Assembly (NCBI GenBank): GCA_030432775.1
Contig: JAUILO010000031.1
Location: forward strand, 1 to 18,836
From: Alphaproteobacteria bacterium
GTDB taxonomy: Bacteria; Pseudomonadota; Alphaproteobacteria; Micavibrionales; Micavibrionaceae
Direction of reading: 5' to 3'
Length of the DNA: 18,836 bases
Position 1 is the stretch's first letter. The number at the start of each line of letters is the position of its first letter. Position numbers and translations under genes: made by a program. Of the stretch, positions 13,515 through 18,836 are shown one piece after another. Under the pieces are notes generated by a model, which ran no database searches, was not told the origin of the DNA, and saw only the letters and a program-made list of their open reading frames with translations.

Positions 13515-14216
13515 TTAAATCAGGTCCAGATTGCGCATGCTGGATGTACCATTTTTTGACACGATGATATGGTCATGAACGATCATATGAAACGGTTCGC
13601 CTGCCGCCTTGATGGCGAATGTCATGTCGATATCCTGCTCTGATGGAGTGGCGTCACCGCTGGGGTGATTATGCACTAAAATTATGGCTGTTGCGCCTAT
13701 TTCAAGTGCGCGTTTCATGATTTCGCGCGGGTAGGCCGGTGTGTGGTCGACTGTGCCGCTTTGCTGGGTTTCATCGGCCATAAGTTCGTTTTTCTTGTTC
13801 AGGAACAAAATGCGGAAATGCTCTTTTTGTTCATGTGCCATGGTTATCTGGCAATATTCCTTGAGCTTGTTCCACGAATTTAGCACAGGCTTGTTCATCA
13901 CTTCCTGTTTTAACATGCGATGGAATAGGGATTGTATAGTTTTGATCGTTATAATGGTTTTATCCGATAGCCCATCGACTTTTTGCAACTCAGAAAAAGG
14001 CGCGTTGAATATACCGCCAATAGTTTCAAATTTGGTGAGCATTTCTTTTGCAAGAGGCTTAACATCACGGCGCGGTATGGCGGTAAATAATAACAGTTCG
14101 AGTAATTCGTAATCGGCCAGTGCATCAGCGCCGCCAGTTTGAAAACGTGCGCGCAGACGGTCTCTATGCCCGTGATAGTGAGGTTTAGAATCATCTGGTC
14201 GCTGTGTCTCAGTCAT
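13515..14216 (-). CDS. radC: RadC family (JAB/MPN metalloprotease-fold) protein
   Basis: This 233-residue RadC-family (UPF0758) protein begins with an N-terminal helix-hairpin-helix-like part (DALADYELLELLLF, KVDGLSDKT). It is followed by the JAB1/MPN zinc fold with ILVHNHPSGDATPSEQD (H182, H184, D188), and HDHIIVS (H214) near the end. The historical link to DNA repair and recombination is unproven, and the biochemical role of the family remains unclear. The start ATG lies inside the end of map with an 8-bp overlap, and its only upstream purine-rich stretch is remote, so translational coupling to map is likely. The last gene of a map-radC unit. Confidence 0.93.
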   Translation of the reverse strand: MTETQRPDDSKPHYHGHRDRLRARFQTGGADALADYELLELLLFTAIPRRDVKPLAKEMLTKFETIGGIFNAPFSELQKVDGLSDKTIITIKTIQSLFHRMLKQEVMNKPVLNSWNKLKEYCQITMAHEQKEHFRILFLNKKNELMADETQQSGTVDHTPAYPREIMKRALEIGATAIILVHNHPSGDATPSEQDIDMTFAIKAAGEPFHMIVHDHIIVSKNGTSSMRNLDLI

Positions 14217-15042
14217 TGTATGGCGGTTGCGTGTAGCCTCTGGGGGATAATGTGAAGATCTCGTAACCTGTTTGGGTCACGGCAATTGTGTGTTCGAATT
14301 GTGCCGATAGTGACTTGTCACGCGTTACAGCTGTCCATCCGTCATTAAGCACTAAAGTCGGCCAGCCGCCTGCGTTTATCATCGGCTCGATGGTAAATAG
14401 CATGCCCGCCTCAAGGACAGGCCCGGTTTTTGGCTGCCCGTAATGCACGACAGATGGTGGGGAGTGGAATGTTTGTCCTATGCCATGGCCGCAAAAATCG
14501 CGTACCACAGAAAAACGGTTACTTTCGGCAAGTTGCTGTATGGCGTGACCGATACATCCAAGTGTTGCGCCGGGTTTAACAACTTCGATACCTGCCATCA
14601 GGCAATCATATGTTACGCTCACCAGCTTTTTGGCTTTTACGGATGCTTTATCACCTACAATATACATGCGGCTTGTGTCGCCGTACCAGCCGTCAAGAAT
14701 TACTGTGACGTCCAAATTCATGATGTCACCGTTTTTGAGCTTTCTTTGTTCGGGAATACCATGGCACACAACATGGTTGATCGATGTGCAGATGGATTTC
14801 GGGAAGCCTTTATAGTTTAGCGGAGCGGGGATTGCGTTGTGGTCGATAATGAACTCATGGCAAAGTCTATCAAGCTCTTCTGTTGTCACGCCCGGCTTAA
14901 TGAAATCTGTAATATAGTCCAACACTTCCGCTGCGAGGCGCCCGGCTTTGCGCATATAAACGAACGCTTCTTCGCCATGCAGCTCAATGCCGTCTCTTGA
15001 ATAACGTATTGCGGAATTTTGTGTTTGTTTGCTCTTAGTCAT
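14209..15042 (-). CDS. map: Methionine aminopeptidase, type I
   Basis: Removes the initiator methionine from nascent proteins in the cytoplasm. At 277 residues it carries the five metal ligands in the family's spacing: D111, D122 (LDVTVILDGWYGD), H186 (GHGIGQTFH), E219 (FTIEP) and E250 (FEHTIAV). The substrate-contacting H94 is in VCHGIP. It is close to the E. coli MetAP spacing (97, 108, 171, 204, 235) with one extra residue before the histidine. The N-terminal ~20 residues (MTKSKQTQNSAIRYSRDGIELH) extend beyond the E. coli start. The ATG at 15042 has AAGGG 4-5 nt upstream, supporting that start. It overlaps radC by 8 bp and is divergent from the cinA-like gene. Confidence 0.97.
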   Translation of the reverse strand: MTKSKQTQNSAIRYSRDGIELHGEEAFVYMRKAGRLAAEVLDYITDFIKPGVTTEELDRLCHEFIIDHNAIPAPLNYKGFPKSICTSINHVVCHGIPEQRKLKNGDIMNLDVTVILDGWYGDTSRMYIVGDKASVKAKKLVSVTYDCLMAGIEVVKPGATLGCIGHAIQQLAESNRFSVVRDFCGHGIGQTFHSPPSVVHYGQPKTGPVLEAGMLFTIEPMINAGGWPTLVLNDGWTAVTRDKSLSAQFEHTIAVTQTGYEIFTLSPRGYTQPPYND

Positions 15043-15079
15043 TTTGCCCTTGTTTTTTATGGTAACTGTTTGAAAGTTT

Positions 15080-15109
15080 TTGTTTCTTTTAACGTTTAAC
15101 TTATATAAT
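15080..15109 (+). promoter_or_regulatory. Candidate promoter of the cinA-like gene
   Basis: TTGTTT (15080-15085), an 18-bp spacer and a perfect TATAAT (15104-15109) point to transcription starting near 15116, about 75 bp before the ATG at 15191. A 16-bp palindrome lies immediately downstream of that start. The surrounding DNA is very AT-rich, so chance TATAAT matches are likelier here than elsewhere. Confidence 0.4.
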
Positions 15110-15122
15110 TTTCTATATGTTT

Positions 15123-15138
15123 CCTATATTAATATAGG
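15123..15138. promoter_or_regulatory. Perfect 16-bp palindrome, possible operator
   Basis: CCTATATTAATATAGG is fully self-complementary with no spacer. It sits in the divergent map/cinA spacer, just after the predicted + strand start point, a typical place for a repressor to block. A related half, TTTCTATATG, lies next to it at about 15110. The regulator is unknown. Confidence 0.4.
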
Positions 15139-15190
15139 TGTTAGTATACGAAATAAATAGAAAACAAATTTGATGGGACTTTAGACTAAA

Positions 15191-15970
15191 ATGGATGAAT
15201 ATACAAAAGGCGATGTTTATGTTGCGGCGCTGATCATTATCGGCAATGAAATTCTTGCCGGACGAACGCAGGACACGAATACGCAGTGGATTGCATCGCG
15301 CCTGACTGATCATGGTATTGTCCTTGGCGAAGTTCGCATTGTCCCTGATGATAAAGAGATGATTGTTAAGACCTTTAATGATCTTCGTGCTAATTTCGAA
15401 TATGTGTTTTCAACTGGTGGTGTGGGTCCGACACATGATGATATCACAGCAGATTGCGTAGCAGATGCATTTGGTGTTCCTCTTGAGCGTAGCAGCGAAG
15501 CTTTTGCAATGCTGGAAGAGCATTACGGTCTTGAAGAGCTGACCCCGCCACGTGCCAAGATGAGCATGATCCCGAAAGGCAGTACATTAATTCCAAATCC
15601 GGTGACGGCCGCGCCTGGTTTTGTCATTGAGAATGTTTATGTTATGGCCGGTGTGCCGCGTATTATGCAGGCAATGCTTGATCATGTATTGGGCGCGATT
15701 AAATCGGGTAAACCGATTTTGTCTAATACTGTTGCGTGTTCATTGCCGGAAAGCGCTATTGCGGCTGATCTTGCTGAGTTGCAGGACAATTATCCCGAAC
15801 TTGTTCTGGGTAGTTACCCGCATTACCGTGGCGGTATGTTGGGGCTTAGTCTGGTTCTGCGTGGAACAAATCCGGAGATGCTTGAAAAAGCAACGGATGA
15901 TCTTATTGCCCTTGTTGAAAAACATGGCGATGAACCCCGCGCCTTGAGTATACGCAGCACAGGTTCGTAG
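15191..15970 (+). CDS. CinA-like molybdopterin-binding-domain protein (N-terminal CinA domain only)
   Basis: The 259-residue protein shows the CinA/MoaB-fold signature: ALIIIGNEILAGRTQDTNTQW (starting near residue 13), the GGVGPTHDDITAD loop (76-88), and MIPKGSTLIPNPVTAAPGF. The domain family (COG1058) is linked to nucleotide pyrophosphatase activity (ADP-ribose, FAD) in characterised CinA proteins and to molybdopterin binding in MoaB/Mog. The C-terminal nicotinamide-mononucleotide deamidase domain of full CinA (~160 residues) is absent, a form common in alphaproteobacteria. It is cytoplasmic, with no signal peptide. The RBS is poor (GGGACT 10 nt upstream). It is divergent from map and ends about 75 bp before a strong intrinsic terminator. 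Confidence 0.88.
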   Translation: MDEYTKGDVYVAALIIIGNEILAGRTQDTNTQWIASRLTDHGIVLGEVRIVPDDKEMIVKTFNDLRANFEYVFSTGGVGPTHDDITADCVADAFGVPLERSSEAFAMLEEHYGLEELTPPRAKMSMIPKGSTLIPNPVTAAPGFVIENVYVMAGVPRIMQAMLDHVLGAIKSGKPILSNTVACSLPESAIAADLAELQDNYPELVLGSYPHYRGGMLGLSLVLRGTNPEMLEKATDDLIALVEKHGDEPRALSIRSTGS

Positions 15971-16043
15971 CTTACACGTTCAATGAATTTTGCATGCACA
16001 GTATATGTGCGATAGGTATGCAATATTGGTTCGGTGAATTTTC

Positions 16044-16073
16044 AAATGTCGCTGTATAATAGCGGCATTTTTT
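16044..16073 (+). terminator. Rho-independent terminator of the cinA-like gene
   Basis: AAATGTCGCT and AGCGGCATTT form a 10-bp stem with one G-U pair around the loop GTATAAT, and six T end the structure (16068-16073). It lies 74 bp after the TAG at 15970. This is the cleanest intrinsic terminator in the window. It could also stop transcripts of the opposing gene, less efficiently. Confidence 0.75.
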
Positions 16074-16143
16074 ATGATGCCCTGTGTTGTAAAAGGGGCG
16101 GTGAGTTGAGGTTTGTTCGTCTCTTCAGCATGTATGGTTGTAT

Positions 16144-16797
16144 TTATATTTTAAGTTTTTTTGCCGTTTGTGGCTGCGTGCGGCCATGCTGGTCTAATAA
16201 CATTTCTCGTTCGGCCGATAATATTTGATCCCATTCGTCAATTGTATCTTGTAATTTGTTAGTGATGATTAATATACCAAGCAAATGTGCTTCCTTTAAT
16301 AAGGAAACAGTTTCATCCAGTCTTTGTCTTGCTGTATCCAGAAGGTGTAATTTTTCATTTTCTGACTCTCTTGATTTTTGCAGTAGATATTCAACAGAGC
16401 GAAAATCGTAATGATCGTGTGGTCGGGGTAAGACTGGTGGCAATGTCTGCTGGATTTGTTCAAGTTTTTCGCGCAAGGGGCGGACGTGTTCGGTCTTTAT
16501 GCGATAAAGCTCTGTTTTCTGCGGGCCTGTATGATCTATTCCTACATAGCTTATAAGCTGGTTCCATGGGTATGCGCAGAGCGTTTCTTTAACATCTTGC
16601 AGCGGTCTTTTTGTGAATGCAGCCACACCCGTTAAAGAAAAATCATAAGGGGTGATGTTCATAGTGGTCGTGTTGAAATGTTGTGTGCAGCATGATTGAG
16701 GGTAGCTGCATGATACATCAATTTCGGAACTTTCCAGAATAGATAAAAGCAATTTGTGGTCTTCAGCCTTTATGGTGTCATATATTGTTTGGGCCAT
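16144..16797 (-). CDS. Unknown protein (217 aa), helical and coiled-coil prone
   Basis: I do not recognise a family. The N-terminal ~90 residues contain four cysteines (C30, C36, C37, C74) and the stretch DVSCSYPQSCCTQHF, which could bind metal but has no known spacing. Residues ~95-118 and ~138-200 are long, charged, Glu/Lys/Leu-rich helices with heptad character (for example ESENEKLHLLDTARQRLDET), suggesting a coiled coil. There is no signal peptide or membrane helix. The ATG has GGGAG about 8 nt upstream. It faces the terminator of the cinA-like gene. Upstream (16839-16850) lies AATTTGACATAA, a word also found at the inverted repeat at 12437. Clean RBS and length make it a real gene. Confidence 0.8.
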   Translation of the reverse strand: MAQTIYDTIKAEDHKLLLSILESSEIDVSCSYPQSCCTQHFNTTTMNITPYDFSLTGVAAFTKRPLQDVKETLCAYPWNQLISYVGIDHTGPQKTELYRIKTEHVRPLREKLEQIQQTLPPVLPRPHDHYDFRSVEYLLQKSRESENEKLHLLDTARQRLDETVSLLKEAHLLGILIITNKLQDTIDEWDQILSAEREMLLDQHGRTQPQTAKKLKI

Positions 16798-16997
16798 TTT
16801 ACACGCTCCCTTAATATTAGTTTTTATTAGCGCCCTTTAATTTGACATAACCTAATATCTTTCCGTTTTTTCCTCAACAAAAAAAAGTGACCTCTGCCGA
16901 CAAGGAATGCGTGGCATAGGCATAATGTGAGACACTTTTATATTTTTGATGTGAGACAGAACATTTGTGAACTGCTTGATAAACCTTAGTAAGTAAG
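16798..16997. other. Spacer between the unknown gene and tRNA-Leu
   Basis: This 200-bp AT-rich stretch has an A-run (16879-16887) and no open frame of note. It should hold the tRNA 3' flank and the promoter of the unknown gene, but I could not fix hexamers. No strong T-tailed stem for the tRNA was seen. Confidence 0.4.
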
Positions 16998-17082
16998 TGG
17001 TGGCCCCTCCCGGACTTGAACCGGGACGTCCGAAGACTCACGATTTTAAGTCGTGTGCGTCTACCAATTCCGCCAAGGGGCC
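16998..17082 (-). tRNA. tRNA-Leu(UAA)
   Basis: The 85-nt gene folds as a long-variable-arm tRNA: acceptor GGCCCCT/AGGGGCC, D-arm GGCGGAATTGGTAGACGC, anticodon stem CACGA/TCGTG with loop CTTAAAA (anticodon TAA), and variable arm GAGTCTTCGGACGTC. The T-arm is CCCGG-TTCAAGT-CCGGG, with discriminator A. The 3' CCA is encoded in the DNA. It reads UUA/UUG leucine codons. No integrase or attachment-site duplicate lies nearby. Confidence 0.98.
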
Positions 17083-17273
17083 ACTATTGTCTGTAATTCC
17101 TGACCATCATTTTATGACGGTAAAAACAAAGACTTGGTAGATACAATTACCTGATACGATATACCTGAAAATTGTGCAAGCAAGAATATACATTGTTTGT
17201 GCTTACAGGCAATCAATCAATCTGTCTAAACTCTATAGTTAGTCGCTGTATTTATGTGTATCCCGCGCTGGGG

Positions 17274-17636
17274 CTAGCCTGTTTTTACAGAGATCGAACC
17301 GGGCGGTGTTTGCAATAGCTCGGTAATACTGTGCATAACGGTTTGGCCGCGGCTAGTCAGGTAGAGTTCTTTTTTGCGTTTTTCTTCGCTGCTGATCATG
17401 ACCTTCACGAGTTTATAGGCGGTTCCTTTTTGGCGCTTATGTGATAAAGCGCCGACGATACGTGATACGGTGGATAATGGCATTCCTGTCAGATCTGCGA
17501 GATTGGTGAGTGATAACCCTTCGTTTAACGCAATCTGCGTCAGGCAAATTGCGTATTGTAGTGGGAATTCATTGTCAACTTTTTGTAATTCCTTTAGCAG
17601 CGTAAGGAATGTACCTGCTGTTTTGTACTTGGCCAT
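17274..17636 (-). CDS. MarR-type winged-helix regulator
   Basis: This 120-residue transcription factor has a winged helix: helix-turn-helix SLTNLADLTGMPLSTVSRIVGAL (residues 42-64) and a wing ending KKELYLTSRGQTVM (89-101), a common MarR sequence. The short helices before (FLTLLKELQKV) and after (ITELLQ) would form the dimer interface. It is somewhat shorter than typical MarR proteins (~140). The RBS is poor (AGAG about 12 nt upstream). An upstream small frame overlaps its start by 62 bp, so coupling is possible. Two palindromes upstream (17917-17963) are candidate autoregulatory operators. The ligand is unknown. A neighbouring efflux or stress target is not evident, except possibly the small upstream protein. 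Confidence 0.82.
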   Translation of the reverse strand: MAKYKTAGTFLTLLKELQKVDNEFPLQYAICLTQIALNEGLSLTNLADLTGMPLSTVSRIVGALSHKRQKGTAYKLVKVMISSEEKRKKELYLTSRGQTVMHSITELLQTPPGSISVKTG

Positions 17637-17880
17637 GAACTTTGTATCTCTTTCCTGTTTTGTGTCCGTCCTGAATGTGATCAGCTGTGTTTATCGTGTT
17701 GTTTTCATCTTTGTTCTTGCGCTTCAGGCATTTGCCCGGTGTGTATATGACACGGCAAAATGGCAAATCGAAAATCAGCTCATCTTTATATTCAGATTTT
17801 TCAAATAGCGGACGCGCCGCAAACGTTTTTGACCATTCAGCATAAATGGCAAAAAGCGTACCTATATTTAAGTACAACAT
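17575..17880 (-). CDS. Possible small protein upstream of and overlapping marR (101 aa)
   Basis: An open frame begins MLYLNIGTLFAIYAEWSKTFAARPLFEKSEYKDELIF at 17880, preceded by GGGG 8 nt upstream, and overlaps the MarR start by 62 bp. The first ~45 residues look protein-like, while the Lys/Asn-rich rest and the overlapping tail do not. No family is recognised. It could be a real leader gene translated with marR, or only a leader region carrying the MarR promoter. Confidence 0.4.
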   Translation of the reverse strand: MLYLNIGTLFAIYAEWSKTFAARPLFEKSEYKDELIFDLPFCRVIYTPGKCLKRKNKDENNTINTADHIQDGHKTGKRYKVHGQVQNSRYIPYAAKGITKS

Positions 17881-17916
17881 TTTTTATTCCCCACACACAT
17901 ATGACCGCATCTTTCG

Positions 17917-17928
17917 ATACAGTTGTAT
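17917..17928. promoter_or_regulatory. Possible MarR operator ATACA-GT-TGTAT
   Basis: A perfect 5-2-5 palindrome, of the short AT-rich type that MarR proteins usually bind. It lies 37 bp before the ATG of the frame at 17880, in the expected promoter region. Autoregulation is typical for MarR genes, but binding here is inference. Confidence 0.4.
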
Positions 17929-17947
17929 GCGATCTTTATTGCAACTA

Positions 17948-17963
17948 TGACTAGCATTAGTCA
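17948..17963. promoter_or_regulatory. Second palindrome TGACTA-GCAT-TAGTCA
   Basis: A perfect 6-4-6 inverted repeat overlapping the TGA stop of the pentapeptide gene and a - strand TTGACT hexamer that could serve as a -35 for the genes downstream. It could be a second operator or a weak terminator (no T-run). Confidence 0.35.
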
Positions 17964-18689
17964 AGAAATTTGTTCGATAGTATGACTCTTTTTTTCCCAT
18001 AGCATATGGTTTTGACATTGGAACCTATTGCGGGCAAGGTTTGTAAGGGCCGTTTGATGCTTATGGAAGAAACTGTGGATCAGGCTATCGGCGCCGGGAA
18101 TGCGTAAGCCGTTATCGTTGGATAGTATAACCCATTCTGAATAAGGCTTTGATAGGTATCCGATTTTCATTTGTGTATCGAATAAGGCGACTGGTAAATC
18201 TAAGCCTGTGATGTAGACAGGGGGCTGTGAGAACCTATTTACAGCTTTATTTACCTCTATATACAGGCAATTATATAGTTTCTCTGTATCAATGAAATTT
18301 TGCGATAGTGCCGATATGGTGTCATAACGGCATCTTATGATTGTGCTGCCGGAAATGTCCGTGCCGCCAAAGAGTGAACCGGTGAAGTCAATGTTTTCCA
18401 GAGTTGAAAATGCAAGACATGTACCGCGCAGATTTGTATTTTTGAAGTTCGCATTTTTGAGCTTTGCATCCGATATATTAGCGCCCATCAGGTTTGCACC
18501 GCTAAAGTCTACCGATGTTGCATCTAATTCATCTAGATTTGCGTTGATCAGATTTGCGTTTTTCAGGCATGCATAATCCAGATCAGCTCTATCGATGATA
18601 GCGTTTTCAAAGCATAGCGACATATTGTCAAATAACCCTCCGTACAAGATATCACCTGTGTTACTGGAGTATATGGTGTGCTGTTTCAT
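17961..18689 (-). CDS. Pentapeptide-repeat protein with conserved C-terminal domain
   Basis: The 242-residue protein has about 18 consecutive pentapeptides (residues ~33-122: DRADL DYACL KNANL INANL ... SGANL MGANI SDAKL KNANF), the A(D/N)Lxx pattern that builds a right-handed square beta-helix. The C-terminal ~110 residues, with VYITGLDLPVALFDTQMKIGY...SEWVILS, resemble by memory a domain often found after short pentapeptide helices in phage and bacterial proteins. Its function is unknown. The ATG at 18689 is chosen because AAGGA stands 7 nt before it. The in-frame extension to 18803 would start on the TTG of a TTGACA hexamer, which looks like promoter. Two such hexamers lie at 18803-18798 and 18776-18771 (- strand). 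The gene ends 80 bp before the small frame of the MarR unit. Confidence 0.85.
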   Translation of the reverse strand: MKQHTIYSSNTGDILYGGLFDNMSLCFENAIIDRADLDYACLKNANLINANLDELDATSVDFSGANLMGANISDAKLKNANFKNTNLRGTCLAFSTLENIDFTGSLFGGTDISGSTIIRCRYDTISALSQNFIDTEKLYNCLYIEVNKAVNRFSQPPVYITGLDLPVALFDTQMKIGYLSKPYSEWVILSNDNGLRIPGADSLIHSFFHKHQTALTNLARNRFQCQNHMLWEKKSHTIEQIS

Positions 18690-18836
18690 TGTATTTCCTT
18701 CCTCTTTTGAGTTTTGCTTGTATTGATGGATATGATGTTTGTTTTTTTTCTTTTGATCAATCCATAGTTGTGTCAATAGTTGATACAATGGAACAATTGT
18801 CAAGAGAAAATTTATTGCCTTGTGACGGCAGGTGAA

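Noticed and set aside
16034..16228. 64-codon + strand frame after the cinA-like gene
   Set aside because: It contains the intrinsic terminator and overlaps the end of the 217-residue gene; no RBS.
16998..17082. tRNA-Leu as integration site of a mobile element
   Set aside because: No integrase, no duplicated tRNA 3' end and no composition shift in the flanks.
17209..17222. Short tandem repeat AATCAATCAATC upstream of the tRNA
   Set aside because: Only about three 4-bp units, well within chance for AT-rich DNA.
17961..18689. Qnr/MfpA-type gyrase-protecting pentapeptide protein, given gyrA in the window
   Set aside because: Qnr is pentapeptides through nearly its whole ~218 residues. Here only ~90 residues are, followed by an unrelated domain, and gyrA is 16 kb away.

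Overview
The window looks like ordinary chromosome of an alphaproteobacterium. The evidence is a GyrA C-terminal domain carrying a ~40-residue insert that I associate with alphaproteobacterial GyrA, a short CinA-type protein, a PurB of the MIPRYSRPEM class, and moderately AT-rich coding sequence. No genus can be assigned. I found no insertion sequence, integrase, prophage or CRISPR array.

Layout. Left arm (1-4435, + strand): the last three quarters of gyrA; a cyclase-like gene whose ribosome binding site lies inside a perfect hairpin; a 69-codon unknown; a membrane-anchored unknown. Next, on the - strand, come a periplasmic cyclophilin and a cytoplasmic GH13 alpha-glucosidase (4466-6688), divergent from a short-chain dehydrogenase (6888-7664). 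The SDR gene runs toward an iron/redox block on the - strand. In transcription order that block is purB, bacterioferritin, a deaminase/reductase with RibD domains in reversed order, and two tandem bacterioferritin-associated-ferredoxin-like genes. A pair of Fur-box-like sites lies in front of the first ferredoxin gene, and a run of 13 G closes the block.

Middle and right arm: two tandem histidine phosphatase genes, each with the same promoter (TTGTGC, 17 bp, TATA). The 370-bp spacer between them may encode a structured RNA. Then come map-radC with overlapping ends (- strand), a divergent cinA-like gene ending in a clear intrinsic terminator, an unknown coiled-coil-prone protein, tRNA-Leu(UAA), a MarR regulator with a possible overlapping upstream small gene and operator-like palindromes, and a pentapeptide-repeat protein.

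How it fits together: bacterioferritin stores iron and Bfd-type ferredoxins release it, so bfr, the bfd-like pair and the Fur-like boxes form a coherent iron-storage unit. The reversed-order RibD-like enzyme starts 9 bp after bfr and is the most unusual protein here. Other points worth a second look are the RBS-sequestering hairpin at 2068-2096, the duplicated phosphatases with conserved promoters, and the candidate RNA at about 12436-12655. Gene names for housekeeping enzymes are secure. Regulatory sites and the RNA are read by eye and are less certain.
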